Counted from the stretch's first letter, positions 18,398 to 28,369 are shown. The stretch: 64,000 bases of DNA from Blastomonas aquatica (GCF_014639875.1 NZ_BMGD01000003.1:558001-622000); one strand, 5' to 3'. Notes: generated by a model from the sequence alone, not told the origin. Program-made: numbers and translations.

Positions 18398-19708
18398 TTA
18401 GCGCGGCAGCGCCTTGGTTGCGCCTTTTTCCAGCCGAACCCGCGTGATTTTCAGCCCGCTGATCTCTTCGATCGTCAACCGGTATCCTGCAATGTCCAGC
18501 CGATCGCCCTTTTCGGGAACAACGCCTTTCTCAGCGAGGACTAGCCCCGCGATGGTAACGATATCTTCCTGTTCGAGGTCGATGTCGTGGTCTTCCGAAA
18601 GCTCGGCCAAGGTCACTTCGCCGTCGAGCAAAAGGCTGCCTTCGGGGGTTTCGAAAATCCATTCGGCCTTGGTTTCATCGATCTCTTCGATCAGGTCTTC
18701 GACCAGATCATCCATCGTCACAAACCCCAAGGTTCCGCCATATTCATCCACCACCAACGCCGCGTGGGTGCGTTGCTTCTTGAACAGCGCCAGAAGTTCG
18801 GTTGCCGTGGTGGTGGCGGCGACCCTGGGGAGCGGCCTGGTGACACCTGATAACGTCGTCAACGTGCCAGACATCCGGGCGCGGATGAAGTCCTTGACGT
18901 GCAGCACCCCGCCGATGTCATCGAGCGACCGCGAGTAAACAGGGTAGCGCTGACGCGTGGATGTGCCGAGAAGTGCGGCGATGTCATCGACAGGGGTGTC
19001 GAGAGCGATCGCGTGCATCCGCGACCGCGACGTCATCAATTCCTCTGCCGTCCGGTCCTCCATCTCGAAGATGTTCTCGATCAGAATACGTTGAGCTTCG
19101 TCGAGTTGGCCGCTCGCGGCAACCTCATCGGTCGCGATCTCGAGTTCCTTGCTGCTGTACAGCAACGAGGTCTTGCCAGGATCGGGGATTCCCAGAATGC
19201 GCATCAGCCCGAAAGCGGTCTGGTTCAGCACGAACACCATCGGACGGAAGACAAAACCGAACAATTGCATCAGGGGGTTGATCGACAGGCTCACCTTTTC
19301 GGGCAGCTGGAGCGCCAAGGCCTTGGGGATCATCTCACCAAACACGACGTGGAGATAGGTTATGCCGCCCAGCGCGATAACAAAGCCCGCGACGTGCGCC
19401 TGATCATAGCTGAATCCGGCACTTTCGAGCCCGGGGTAAAGCCATGCGGCCACCGCTGGCTCACCGTACATGCCAAGTCCGATACTGGCGAGCGTGATGC
19501 CAAGCTGGGCAATCGCGATGTAGGAGTCCTTGCCCCCCTCGCGGTCGAACAATTGGACCAGCCAACGCGCGGCAGAGTTGCCGCCCGCCGCGAGGGTCTG
19601 CAATCGGCTGCGCCGGGCTCCGACAAGCGCGAATTCAGCAGCAACGAATACGCCGTTGATCGTGATGAGAACCAGGATCACCAGGATCGGAAGCAGATAC
19701 TCGCTCAT
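18398..19708 (-). CDS. CNNM/CBS/CorC-HlyC family membrane protein (hemolysin-type), copy 2
   Basis: A 436-residue protein with an N-terminal CNNM (DUF21) domain of three or four membrane helices (about 1-190), a CBS pair (about 205-330, including ALVVDEYGGTLGFVTMDDLVEDL) and a C-terminal transporter-associated domain (about 345-430). The family includes Mg/Co efflux-related proteins and proteins labelled hemolysin; haemolysis is not implied. The start MSEYLLPILV overlaps the stop of the upstream paralogue by 4 bp. The two are diverged tandem paralogues and may form a heteromer. Confidence 0.88.
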   Translation of the reverse strand: MSEYLLPILVILVLITINGVFVAAEFALVGARRSRLQTLAAGGNSAARWLVQLFDREGGKDSYIAIAQLGITLASIGLGMYGEPAVAAWLYPGLESAGFSYDQAHVAGFVIALGGITYLHVVFGEMIPKALALQLPEKVSLSINPLMQLFGFVFRPMVFVLNQTAFGLMRILGIPDPGKTSLLYSSKELEIATDEVAASGQLDEAQRILIENIFEMEDRTAEELMTSRSRMHAIALDTPVDDIAALLGTSTRQRYPVYSRSLDDIGGVLHVKDFIRARMSGTLTTLSGVTRPLPRVAATTTATELLALFKKQRTHAALVVDEYGGTLGFVTMDDLVEDLIEEIDETKAEWIFETPEGSLLLDGEVTLAELSEDHDIDLEQEDIVTIAGLVLAEKGVVPEKGDRLDIAGYRLTIEEISGLKITRVRLEKGATKALPR

Positions 19709-21018
19709 ACCTCCTGCTCCTCTCGCTGCTCTACCCGGACAAGGACACGCTGGACGGCATATCCGGTCATTTCTTCGACCCGCAGACTGTAGGGCGTGCC
19801 CGGGACCAGCATCTTGTCGCCGACCACCGGCAGGCGCCCCAGTTGGTGCCATACCAGCCCGCCGATCGAGTCAGCGCGATCAATTGGCAGCTCGATATCG
19901 AACCGGTCGGCAAGCGTTGACAGGCCAACATCGCCGCGCACGCTGCGCCCGCCATCGCGCGCGATGACCAGCTCCTCTTCCTGGTCGAATTCGTCTTGCA
20001 GTTCGCCGAACACTTCTTCCAGGGCATCTTCGAGCGTGACCATGCCGGCGATGCTGCCATATTCGTTAATGACCATGGCTGTCCGCCGGCCCTTGTCGCG
20101 CAGCGTCTGCCACAGGCGCGGAACGGCCATCATCTCGGCAACGATTAACGGGGATTGTGCCACCGATCCCACCGTCGCCCCCGGGTCGCGTTCGAACGTT
20201 GCGAACAATGTCCGCACATGAACGATGCCAACGATGTCTTCGGCATTTTCGCCTGTTACCGGAAAACGCGAAAAGGGTGTGCTGACGACCCTGCCGAGTG
20301 CGGCCTCGACCGTTTCGGACGCCTCGACCACGGTCAGCCGGGTGCGCGGTGTCATCACCTCGCGCACGGTGCGCTCGCTGACCTTGAGCGCTCCCGACAG
20401 CATGTTGCGCTCATCGGCGTCGATCAGACCACCGGCGGCGCTATCGCGATACAGGCCTTCCAGTTCATCGGGCGAATGGATGTGGGTATGGCTGTGGTCG
20501 GTGTTCAGCCGGAACAAGCGCATCAGCGCAAACGCTGTTCCGTTAAAAACGAAGATCAGCGGCTTGAACACCAACAGGCTGGCGCGCATCGGCATCAGCG
20601 TCGCCATCGCCAACCGCTCGGGATAGCGCAGCGCCACGGTCTTGGGCAGCAGTTCGCCCAGCACCACCTGCAAAACCGTGACCGCAAGCAGAATAACGAT
20701 AATCGATGCGGCCGGCCCGCCGATTGGTCCCAGCACCGGTGACAACAAGGGCGTCAGCTGTGCCTGACCATAGGCGCCCGCGATCAGGCTGCTCAGGGTG
20801 ATGCCGATCTGGCAACCGGCGACATAGGTGTCGAGCCGCTTGGGATCGCGCAGGATCACGAGCAGTCGGTCCGCCGTCCCGTTTCCAGCCTCGGAGATTT
20901 CCTGAACCCGCGACTTGCGCGAGCCGACCGTGGCAAACTCCGCCGCCACATAAAGCGCGTTAGCCGCGACCATCAAAAGGATGACGGCTATCGGCATCAG
21001 GACACTGCTGAAACTCAT
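19705..21018 (-). CDS. CNNM/CBS/CorC-HlyC family membrane protein (hemolysin-type), copy 1
   Basis: A 437-residue paralogue of the following gene with the same order: CNNM membrane domain (about 1-185; IPLS-like membrane entry MSFSSVLMPIAVILLM), His-rich linker (HSHTHIHSPDE near 175-185), CBS pair (MTPRTRLTVVEASETVEAAL onward, and MVINEYGSIAGMVTLEDALEE), and a C-terminal domain. The His-rich stretch could be a metal ligand, which would fit a cation transport or regulatory role; that is inference. It leads a two-gene operon. Confidence 0.88.
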   Translation of the reverse strand: MSFSSVLMPIAVILLMVAANALYVAAEFATVGSRKSRVQEISEAGNGTADRLLVILRDPKRLDTYVAGCQIGITLSSLIAGAYGQAQLTPLLSPVLGPIGGPAASIIVILLAVTVLQVVLGELLPKTVALRYPERLAMATLMPMRASLLVFKPLIFVFNGTAFALMRLFRLNTDHSHTHIHSPDELEGLYRDSAAGGLIDADERNMLSGALKVSERTVREVMTPRTRLTVVEASETVEAALGRVVSTPFSRFPVTGENAEDIVGIVHVRTLFATFERDPGATVGSVAQSPLIVAEMMAVPRLWQTLRDKGRRTAMVINEYGSIAGMVTLEDALEEVFGELQDEFDQEEELVIARDGGRSVRGDVGLSTLADRFDIELPIDRADSIGGLVWHQLGRLPVVGDKMLVPGTPYSLRVEEMTGYAVQRVLVRVEQREEQEV

Positions 21019-21355
21019 AAATCTCCGTCCGAACCGTCAGCAAGACGGGTCCCTTGACCTGAAAACCAACACATCGTCGCAGCAGGCGCTGGCTTCAATC
21101 CCCGATGGGTCGGGCCCGCATGCTGAATTCAGACGCCACTAGCGGGTTGTTCGCCAGGCCACCATTCTTTAGTCCTCTCGATCTGTGAGAAAGCGCTAAC
21201 TTAATCAAGGCCGTGCGCCTTTGCAGTTTTTGGGCGAAATCGAAGCAGACAGAGTTGTGCCGACGCGAGGCAGCAGCGTGATACCCGCGCAGGCTCCCGC
21301 CGCACAGTCCAAATCGGGGATCAAAGGTTGCAGCCAAGGGTTTGCGGGCAGGGGC
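21019..21355. other. Intergenic region (337 bp), no gene seen
   Basis: It holds the promoter side of the CNNM operon and the downstream side of the GST gene, both on the minus strand. Open frames here are short and lack Shine-Dalgarno support. I see no hairpin with a T-run and no mobile-element remnant. Confidence 0.4.
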
Positions 21356-22327
21356 TTAATCGGGTGCTGGCCGCCCCGGTATCAACGGATCGGGTCCTGC
21401 CGGGACTATCCCCGTTGGATTGATAAAGTCATGACTTGCGAAGTAGTGATGGCGGATATGCTTGAAGTTCACCGTCTCGGCGATACCGGCCACGTCGTAA
21501 AGCCGCCGCGTGAATGCTGAGAGGTTGGGATAATCGGCGATCCGGCGCACATTGCATTTAAAGTGGACGTAATACACCGGATCAAAACGGATCAGGGTTG
21601 TCCAGAGCCGGATATCGGCCTCGGTGAGTTGACCGCCGACCAGCCATTCCTGGGCCTCGAGATGCTGCTCCAATTCATCGAGCATCGCAAAAAGAGGTTC
21701 GATGGCGTCATCATAGGCACTCTGAGAGGCAGCAAAACCCGCCTTGTAGACGCCATTGTTCACCGCGTCGTACACCTTGTCGTTGAGCGCATCGATCTCT
21801 TCGCGATACGGCTGCGGGTACAGATCCAGATCGTTTGCTCCGCATTGATCGAAGGCGGTCCCCAGCATCCGGAGAATGTCAGCGCTTTCGTTGTTCACGA
21901 TCGTATCGGTCTTGGTGTCCCACAACAGCGGCACCGTGACATGGCCCGAATAGTCGGGCTTGGCCTTGGTGTAGATCTGGTGCAGATTTTCGGCACCCAA
22001 AAGCGGATCGGGGGTCACGCATTCGCCGTCACGGAATGACCAGCCACCGTCCTTCATCAACCAGTGGACCACAACCAGTTCGATCGCGCCGGTAAGCCCT
22101 TTCAGGTGCCGTGCGATATTGGCGCGGTGCGCCCACGGACAGGCCAGGCTGATATAGAGCCGATAGCGGCCCGGCTCTGCTGCAAAGCCTCCCTTGCCGG
22201 TCGGACCAGGCGCACCGTCGGGCGTTATCCAGTTGCGAAAGATGCTGTCGTCCCGCTCGAACGCGCCGCTTTCTTCGTCGCTATAATCCCACTCATCGTG
22301 CCATTCGCCGTCCTTGAGGAAACCCAT
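21356..22327 (-). CDS. yqjG: Glutathionyl-hydroquinone reductase (Xi-class GST)
   Basis: A 323-residue Xi-class glutathione transferase that reduces glutathionyl-hydroquinones in the cytoplasm. The catalytic Cys63 is in the signature LACPWAHR. Other family features are FRNWIT near 30-35, GHVTVPLLWD, and NNESADILRML, followed by the all-helical C-terminal domain with TTLIRFDPVYYVHFKCN. Length and motifs are those of YqjG/PcpF-type enzymes; sphingomonads use PcpF in pentachlorophenol repair, but no pcp genes are adjacent. It is a single-gene unit. Confidence 0.93.
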   Translation of the reverse strand: MGFLKDGEWHDEWDYSDEESGAFERDDSIFRNWITPDGAPGPTGKGGFAAEPGRYRLYISLACPWAHRANIARHLKGLTGAIELVVVHWLMKDGGWSFRDGECVTPDPLLGAENLHQIYTKAKPDYSGHVTVPLLWDTKTDTIVNNESADILRMLGTAFDQCGANDLDLYPQPYREEIDALNDKVYDAVNNGVYKAGFAASQSAYDDAIEPLFAMLDELEQHLEAQEWLVGGQLTEADIRLWTTLIRFDPVYYVHFKCNVRRIADYPNLSAFTRRLYDVAGIAETVNFKHIRHHYFASHDFINPTGIVPAGPDPLIPGRPAPD

Positions 22328-22858
22328 AATCTGACCACCCTTGTTGTGTTGCTATGACCAAAAAGCGAAGCACGCGCGTTTACGTTCCGGGTAATGTTGA
22401 AATCACCCACCCAAAGCGAGAATCCAAGCACGAGAACGGCAGGCTCGACAGGCTTCAGCGTCAATTCGGGCCTTGATCAAGCCCGGTTATCTCGCGTGCT
22501 TGCAGGAGGGGTGGGCGGCCGCAAAGAGAGTGCCGTGCACTTTGATAGTGGCAGCCAAATGCGCTGGTGCAAGGGCGGTTCGTGTGATGGTGTCACTGTA
22601 GCGCGCGCTGCGGGGTACACTGTGTCAAAGGCATCCACATCATGGCTGCAATCTATCGGGAAATGACGCGGTCCGGACCTTTCCCATGACGCAACCAAAC
22701 ATTCCTTCACCGGTATGCTCTTGGTTGCACACATCACCGATCCCGGCCTCGATCATTTTCGCAGCGGTCCGGTGACGCGTCACCAAAATTGACGATTACA
22801 CCTACGGGTGCGGCACTGACGGTTCCTCCGGGATACCTTGTATGGGAGTCTCAAAGGG
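22328..22858. other. Divergent intergenic region yqjG / glycosyltransferase operon (531 bp)
   Basis: It should contain the promoter of the seven-gene operon. On the minus strand, GGAAC-N16-CGCT upstream of yqjG is one base off the EcfG pattern; I regard it as weak. Short open frames have no family resemblance. No insertion-sequence remnant is recognised. Confidence 0.35.
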
Positions 22859-24016
22859 TTGCGTATCGGCATCATTTCTCATCTCAAGCACCCCATTGCA
22901 GAGCCATTTGCCGGTGGGCTGGAGATGCACACGTTCCTGCTCGCCAAGATGCTGCGGCTGCGCGGTCACGACGTGATTTTGTTCGCCACTGCCAAGTCCG
23001 ACCCTGATCTGGGGTTAGAGGCGATCTGTTCCGAAACCGCGATCGCGCGGGTCGGAGTTGCCGAAGCTGGCGATGTCGCGTTCTTCCGCGAGCACCACGC
23101 CTATCTCACCTTGATGAACGGGCTTCGTACGCGCAACTTCGACGTCATCCATAACAATTCGCTGCATTATCTGCCAGTGTCGATGGCGGACGGGCTGCCG
23201 ATGCCGATGATCACCACGCTGCACACGCCGCCATTCTGCTGGCTGGAAAGCGGTGTGCGATTGAGCGATAGCCCCAACCATTCGCTGGTGGGGGTTTCGC
23301 AGTCGATCCAGCTTCAATGGGCGCATATCAGGGGTGTCGATGCGGTGATCCCCAACGGCATCGATCTCAACAATTTCGCATTTCGGCTTCACGCCGATGC
23401 AGATCCCTATCTGGTCTGGTACGGACGGATCGTACCCGAAAAAGGTTTGCACCTGGCAATGGATGCCGCACGGCAGGTCGGGTTGCCGTTGCGGATCGCA
23501 GGGCCTGCGCATGACGAGGCCTATTTCCGCGACGAGATCCAGCCGCGGCTAGGGGCCGATGCCCGGCACGAGGGCCATCTTGCGCATGCCGAACTTGCCA
23601 ATCTGATCGGCGGAGCGCGTGCTTTCCTGTGCTCGCCGATGTGGGATGAGCCCTATGGGCTGGTGGTGGCCGAGGCGCTGGCTTGCGGCGTGCCTGTCGC
23701 TGCCTTTGCGCGCGGTGCGATTCCTGAGATCATCGATGCAGGCTCGGGCGTGCTGGCCACGCCCGGCGATGCGGGCTCGCTCGCGCTGGCCACGCTGGCC
23801 GCGATGCGGCTCGATCGGCGCGCCTGCCGTGCTCGGGCCTTTGCGATCTGCGATGCCGAGAAGATGATCGATGGTTACGAGGGGATGTATGCGCACATGA
23901 TCGAGCGCATGCAGGCGCAGGTTCTCGCACCGCGTGCTGGGGCAATTGCGCCGCGGGCAGAGCCCTATCCGCATCACACTCTCCAGACCACAATCCGGGC
24001 CATGGTCCATGGGTAA
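22859..24016 (+). CDS. Family 4-type glycosyltransferase
   Basis: A retaining GT-B glycosyltransferase of about 385 residues. The N-terminus LRIGIISHLKHPIAEPFAGG resembles the GGxE acceptor loop (GGLEMHTFLLAKML). The C-terminal half holds VWYGRIVPEKGLHLAMDA and the donor-site EPYGLVVAEALACGVPVAA, the GT4 E-x7-E element. I favour TTG at 22859 (GGGAG 11 bp upstream); TTG at 22838 is an alternative. It is the first gene of a seven-gene overlapping operon. Donor and acceptor are unknown; the absence of a membrane anchor fits cytoplasmic action. Confidence 0.87.
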   Translation: MRIGIISHLKHPIAEPFAGGLEMHTFLLAKMLRLRGHDVILFATAKSDPDLGLEAICSETAIARVGVAEAGDVAFFREHHAYLTLMNGLRTRNFDVIHNNSLHYLPVSMADGLPMPMITTLHTPPFCWLESGVRLSDSPNHSLVGVSQSIQLQWAHIRGVDAVIPNGIDLNNFAFRLHADADPYLVWYGRIVPEKGLHLAMDAARQVGLPLRIAGPAHDEAYFRDEIQPRLGADARHEGHLAHAELANLIGGARAFLCSPMWDEPYGLVVAEALACGVPVAAFARGAIPEIIDAGSGVLATPGDAGSLALATLAAMRLDRRACRARAFAICDAEKMIDGYEGMYAHMIERMQAQVLAPRAGAIAPRAEPYPHHTLQTTIRAMVHG

Positions 24017-24944
24017 CGCGAGTGCGACACGGCTGTGCGTGTGTGTCCCTGCACGCGATGAGGCCGACCGGCTGCCCGTGCTGCTCAAGGCAATCGCGGC
24101 GCAGGACTTTCCAGGAGTGATCCCGGTTGCGATCGTCGTCAACAACACGACCGACAACAGCCTTGATGTGCTGGGTCGCTGCTTTGCTGACTATCTTTCC
24201 AGGCTCAGTATCGACGTCACCGACGTTCGGTTCGCGCCGCACGAGGCGCATGCAGGATCGGCGCGCGGACTTGCGATGGACCGGGGCGCTGAGATGCTCG
24301 GAGACGACGACAGTGCGATCCTGGTCAGCACCGACGCCGATGCACGTCCTCCGGCAAACTGGCTGACGGCGATCGCAACGGGGGTCGCGCGCGGCGCTGA
24401 CCTGATTGGGGGGCGCATTGCGATTGACCCAAAGGAACCATTGCCTGTCCGGGCCGCCATTCTGCGCGAGGCGCTGGACCGCTATTGGGAGCAGGTGCGT
24501 GCGATCGAGGATGAGATCGACCCGGTTGCCTGGGACCTGCCTCCGCGGCACGGCGATCACACTGGCGCAAGTCTGGCGATCACGCTTCGCGCCTATCGCG
24601 AATGCGGCGGTGTGCCCAGGATCGGCTCCGGCGAAGACCGCGCACTGGTGATGGCAGCGCTGGCCCGCGGCGCCAAGCTCGCGCATCCTCACGATGTGTG
24701 GGTTAACGTCTCACCCAGGCGCGATGGCCGCGCAGCAGGCGGCATGGCAGACGATATGGCGCGGCTGGTGGACGCTGGCGCCGATAGCGCTCCAATCATG
24801 ATGCCTGATTTCGTTCATTGGCGGGCCCGCGCGGAGTGGCGACGCACGATGCGCACAAGGGCGTCCAGTCCAGCACAAATGGTCCGCGACGAGGCCTTGC
24901 TGCCACCTATGCCGCACGACATGGCGCTGGAGGTGATGGCATGA
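24009..24944 (+). CDS. Family 2-type glycosyltransferase
   Basis: A GT-A fold glycosyltransferase of 311 residues. N-terminal VCVPARDEADRLP is the nucleotide-binding start of GT2 enzymes, and the metal-binding DxD is DAD at 109-111. A GSGEDRALVMAAL segment supplies the late ED motif. The ATG at 24009 overlaps the previous gene by 8 bp; the open frame extends upstream but has no better start. There are no transmembrane segments. It probably adds a second sugar to the product begun by the preceding enzyme; that order is inference. Confidence 0.85.
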   Translation: MGNASATRLCVCVPARDEADRLPVLLKAIAAQDFPGVIPVAIVVNNTTDNSLDVLGRCFADYLSRLSIDVTDVRFAPHEAHAGSARGLAMDRGAEMLGDDDSAILVSTDADARPPANWLTAIATGVARGADLIGGRIAIDPKEPLPVRAAILREALDRYWEQVRAIEDEIDPVAWDLPPRHGDHTGASLAITLRAYRECGGVPRIGSGEDRALVMAALARGAKLAHPHDVWVNVSPRRDGRAAGGMADDMARLVDAGADSAPIMMPDFVHWRARAEWRRTMRTRASSPAQMVRDEALLPPMPHDMALEVMA

Positions 24945-25978
24945 CCGCGCGGCCGATCGGCTATTATGTCCACCATCACGGCGCGGGTCACCTGACCCGC
25001 GCACGGGTCATCCGCGATGCCACGAACTTGCCGGTAACCATGCTTGGCAGCCGGATTGGCGCAGAGGGCATCGCGCTGCCAGACGACCGGTTGGACGAAG
25101 GTTTCGATGGCCGGGATCACGCGGCTGACCGCCCCAAGGTGCTGCACTACGCCCCGCTCGACCACGACGGCATCCGCAGCCGCGTTGCCCGCATCGCCCA
25201 GTGGATCGAGCACGCCCGCCCGGCGCTGATGATCGTGGATGTATCGGTCGAGGTGGCGATGCTGGCGCGGCTGGCGTCGGTACCCGTGCTCAATGTCCGT
25301 CTCAGCGGTCGGCGCGATGACCCTGCGCACCTCGAGGCGTTTCGCGGCGCACAGGCACTGATCGCGCCGTTCGCGCGAGAGATCGAACATCCGACTACAC
25401 CCGAGTGGGTTTGCGCAAAGACGTTTTATGCGCCGGGACTCACCGATGCCGCGCCGGTACAGAGCACCGCGAGTGGCGGCGTGCTGGTGATCCTGGGCGA
25501 AGGCGGGACATCGCTCACCGCGCAGGCGATCGCAGAGGCCGCCAGCGCCTGCCCGCAGCACCAATGGCGGGTTGTCGGGAACATGTCCGCGCCGCCCGCT
25601 TGCCCCACCAATCTGGTGTTCGCGGGCTGGTGCGAGTCTGTCGGCAACGAGGTCGCCAACGCCTCGGTCGTGGTCGGAGCAGCAGGCAATGGCGTCGTCG
25701 GGCTGGTGATGGCGTCCGACCGCCCTTTCGTGTGCATCCCGGAGCCGCGCCCGTTCGGGGAGCAGCATGCGACTGCATCCGGGTTGCAGCTTGCTGGCGC
25801 GGCCATCATTCACCCGTCATGGCCGGATGCGCAGGATTGGCCCGCGATCATCGCATCGGCGCTTGCGCTTGACCCGGCGGTGCGCCGGACGATGTACGAC
25901 CCGCAAGCCGCGAGCAAGCTTGCTCGCTGGCTGGAGGAACAGGCCTCTGCCCGGGGCACCCAGGAGATGGCAGCATGA
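24941..25978 (+). CDS. GT-B glycosyltransferase-like protein (MurG/GT28-like)
   Basis: A 345-residue protein starting MTARPIGYYVHHHGAGHLTRA, the HGxGHxxRA start seen in MurG-like and related GT-B proteins. The C-terminal half has VLVILGEGG and GAAGNGVVGLVMASDRPFVCIP, the donor-nucleotide site. It begins at the ATG overlapping the GT2 stop. The family is broad, with many members of unknown donor. Together with its neighbours it suggests a short oligosaccharide or a glycosylated small molecule. I cannot exclude a non-transferase epimerase of similar fold. Confidence 0.78.
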   Translation: MTARPIGYYVHHHGAGHLTRARVIRDATNLPVTMLGSRIGAEGIALPDDRLDEGFDGRDHAADRPKVLHYAPLDHDGIRSRVARIAQWIEHARPALMIVDVSVEVAMLARLASVPVLNVRLSGRRDDPAHLEAFRGAQALIAPFAREIEHPTTPEWVCAKTFYAPGLTDAAPVQSTASGGVLVILGEGGTSLTAQAIAEAASACPQHQWRVVGNMSAPPACPTNLVFAGWCESVGNEVANASVVVGAAGNGVVGLVMASDRPFVCIPEPRPFGEQHATASGLQLAGAAIIHPSWPDAQDWPAIIASALALDPAVRRTMYDPQAASKLARWLEEQASARGTQEMAA

Positions 25979-27102
25979 GCATGGCCAGCCTGCCTGTCCC
26001 GGCATCTCCTGATTGTGTCGCCGCCGCAGCAGCCCTTGCAGAAAGGCTTGGCCATCTGGGCGCGCGCTACGATGCCGCGCCGGTCTATCCTGCCGACAGC
26101 ATCGCGCTGATCGTGCGGGCAGGGCTGCACCGGACCTTCGCGCCGGTTGCAAGTGGCGGACATCGGTTCGCAGGCGAGGCAGCGCGCCACCTGGCAATGC
26201 TGGACGTTCTGCGGATCATCGGCCGCGCCGACCTCAGCGTCGGCAGGCTGTATGAAGGGCATGTCAACGCGTTGCTGCTGTTCGGCTGGTACGCCACGCC
26301 CGTTCAATTGAAGGCGCTCGACCGCTCGCTCGCTGCAGGTTCCATCCATGGCGTTTGGGCGACCGAGCCACCTCCAGGAGTTGCTATCACCGAGTCAGCA
26401 AACGGCCCTGTGCTGAAGGGGGGCAAGTCGTTCGCCACCGGCGCGGGCGGAAACTCCCATGCCCTGATCACTGCGCGCAGACCAAGTGGCGAGACCCAGC
26501 TGGTGATCGTGCGCGCCGATGACCCCGAGCGCGCCGACCTGTCGAACTGGCGGGTCCGTGGAATGCGCGCGACCGGCAGCGGCAGCTATGCGCTCGATGG
26601 GATCGCGGTGACGCACGAAGACTGCCTGGGCGAGGCGGGTGTGTACCACAGCGACCCGTGGTTCACGACCGGCGCGTGGCGTTTCACCGCAGTCCAGCTT
26701 GGCGGGATTGAAGGATTGCTAACCGAAATCCGCACGGCGATGCGTCCGGCAGCGCGCGAGGACTCTGTCCAGCGCGCGCGATTTGCCGATGCTGTCGCGG
26801 CCACCCGCACCGCCTATCTGTGGGTCCGCGAATGCGCGCTGCGCGCCGCGTCGCAAGATGCCGATGGCCCGGCATTCGCGCAGATGACGCGCGGGATCGT
26901 CGAGCGCGCAGGGCTCGACGTGATGGAGGCGGCAGCGCGGATCACCGGCACCTACAGCGCGCTGGACGGAACCCGGATCGACAAGATCAGTCGCGATCTC
27001 AGCCTCTATCTGCGCCAGGCAGGACCTGATTACGCGCGCGACCAGGCGGCGCAGGCTTGGCTAGAGCGCGATCCGTGGGGTCATAGGGACCGGTTGTGGT
27101 AG
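25975..27102 (+). CDS. Acyl-CoA dehydrogenase family protein
   Basis: A 375-residue flavoprotein-like member of the acyl-CoA dehydrogenase superfamily. Helical N-terminal domain about 1-120, beta domain (GVWATEPPPGVAI, KSFATGAGG, WRVRGMRATGSGSYALDG) and C-terminal helical domain ending DKISRDLSLYLRQAGPD. It sits inside a glycosyltransferase operon with 4-bp overlaps and without any other beta-oxidation gene, so its substrate is probably not a normal fatty acyl-CoA. Related proteins act as oxidases or N-hydroxylases in biosynthetic clusters. The canonical catalytic Glu cannot be placed with certainty. Confidence 0.8.
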   Translation: MSMASLPVPASPDCVAAAAALAERLGHLGARYDAAPVYPADSIALIVRAGLHRTFAPVASGGHRFAGEAARHLAMLDVLRIIGRADLSVGRLYEGHVNALLLFGWYATPVQLKALDRSLAAGSIHGVWATEPPPGVAITESANGPVLKGGKSFATGAGGNSHALITARRPSGETQLVIVRADDPERADLSNWRVRGMRATGSGSYALDGIAVTHEDCLGEAGVYHSDPWFTTGAWRFTAVQLGGIEGLLTEIRTAMRPAAREDSVQRARFADAVAATRTAYLWVRECALRAASQDADGPAFAQMTRGIVERAGLDVMEAAARITGTYSALDGTRIDKISRDLSLYLRQAGPDYARDQAAQAWLERDPWGHRDRLW

Positions 27103-27779
27103 ACGGGCAATTGAGCGCGCGCAGCCTCTCGGCGCAGCCGTGGCGCAATTTGCGCTGGCTGGTTATCGCGCCGCACCCGGATGACGAGACGCTGGGTGCG
27201 GGCGCGCTGATCCACCAGACCGCGCGCGAGAATCGGCTGGCAGCCATCGCCTATTTGACCGACGGCTCAGGCTCGCACCCCGCTAGCGCGGGCCGCGGGC
27301 TGGTGAGCGCTCGCAAGCGAGAGGCGGCACTGGCGATACGGCGTCTGGCGGGCGGGCCGGTCAAGACGCTGCATCTCGGCTGGCGCGATGCATCGCCGGC
27401 GTGTCCTGGCGAAGCGCTGTTCGAGCGGACCTGCAGGCGGCTGGCGCGGTTGTGCGAAACGCGTCGGGTGGATGCGATCGCGGTAACCGCATTGCACGAG
27501 CCGCATTGCGACCACGCCGCTGCAGCCAGGCTGGCCTATGCCGTACGCGATCGCACCAGGCGATTGCTGAGAGTCGCTGAATACATCGTTTGGGCAGAGC
27601 GACCTTCATCCCATGACGGCCAGCGATACAGATCTCAGCCCATGCCCCCAGGGCGACGCCGTCACGCGCTCGCCGCGCACCGCAGCCAGACCGGAGCATC
27701 GCAGGGCCCCGGGTTCCGATTGCCGCGTTCTTTCAGGCGGATGGCGGGCATCGATATTCTGTATCACACCGGAGAGTGA
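27096..27779 (+). CDS. PIG-L family deacetylase
   Basis: A zinc-dependent LmbE/PIG-L deacetylase of 227 residues, a family that removes N-acetyl groups from GlcNAc-type sugars. The metal site is intact: HPDDE at 27-31 and HCDH at 137-140. The GTG start overlaps the acyl-CoA dehydrogenase stop by 7 bp. There is no signal peptide. In other bacteria PIG-L and SAM methyltransferase domains occur fused in one protein, which agrees with their adjacency here and suggests consecutive steps on one substrate. Confidence 0.88.
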   Translation: MVDGQLSARSLSAQPWRNLRWLVIAPHPDDETLGAGALIHQTARENRLAAIAYLTDGSGSHPASAGRGLVSARKREAALAIRRLAGGPVKTLHLGWRDASPACPGEALFERTCRRLARLCETRRVDAIAVTALHEPHCDHAAAARLAYAVRDRTRRLLRVAEYIVWAERPSSHDGQRYRSQPMPPGRRRHALAAHRSQTGASQGPGFRLPRSFRRMAGIDILYHTGE

Positions 27780-28369
27780 CCATGCGGCACCAGACCAGCC
27801 TTGATGCGAAATATTTCGAACAGATGTTCCGCGACAAGCCCGACCCCTGGGGCTTTGAGACCAGCGCTTACGAGCAGGCGAAATATGCGCGTACGCTCGA
27901 GGCGCTGGGTGACCGCCGGTTCGATCGTGCACTTGAGGTCGGCTGCGCGAACGGCGTGCTGACCGCACTGCTGGCACCATATTGCGATCGGCTGCTGGCG
28001 ATTGATATCAGCGAGACGGCGCTTAGGCTTGCGCGCGAACGTTGCAGCGACCTTGCCGATGTCGCGTTCGAGCAGCTTGCGTTTCCCCGGCAGACGCCGG
28101 AGGAAAAATCGTTCGATCTGCTGCTGCTGTCCGAGGTCGTCTATTACTGGGACGATGGCGATTTGGAACGCGCCGCCGAGTGGATAGCGCGCACCGTGGT
28201 TCCCGGCGGCAAGGTGCTGCTGGTTCATTGGACGGGGGAAACCGACTATCCGCAAAGTGGCGATGAAGCGGTGGAGAAGCTCTACGCGATGCTGACTGAC
28301 CGGATCGACCTGGTGCGCACCGATCGGCAGCCCGAATATCGGCTCGATCTGTGGCGGATCAGTGCATGA
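27776..28369 (+). CDS. NodS-like class I SAM methyltransferase
   Basis: A 197-residue SAM-dependent methyltransferase. SAM motif I is LEVGCANG at 53-60, followed by LLAIDISETAL (motif post-I) and FDLLLLSEVVYYW (motif II). The N-terminal YFEQMFRDKPDPWGFETSAYEQAKY is typical of NodS-like enzymes, which N-methylate deacetylated chitin-type sugars. With the PIG-L deacetylase immediately upstream, N-methylation of a freed amino sugar is a reasonable inference. GTG at 27776 overlaps the previous stop; ATG at 27782 is an alternative start. Confidence 0.88.
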   Translation: MTMRHQTSLDAKYFEQMFRDKPDPWGFETSAYEQAKYARTLEALGDRRFDRALEVGCANGVLTALLAPYCDRLLAIDISETALRLARERCSDLADVAFEQLAFPRQTPEEKSFDLLLLSEVVYYWDDGDLERAAEWIARTVVPGGKVLLVHWTGETDYPQSGDEAVEKLYAMLTDRIDLVRTDRQPEYRLDLWRISA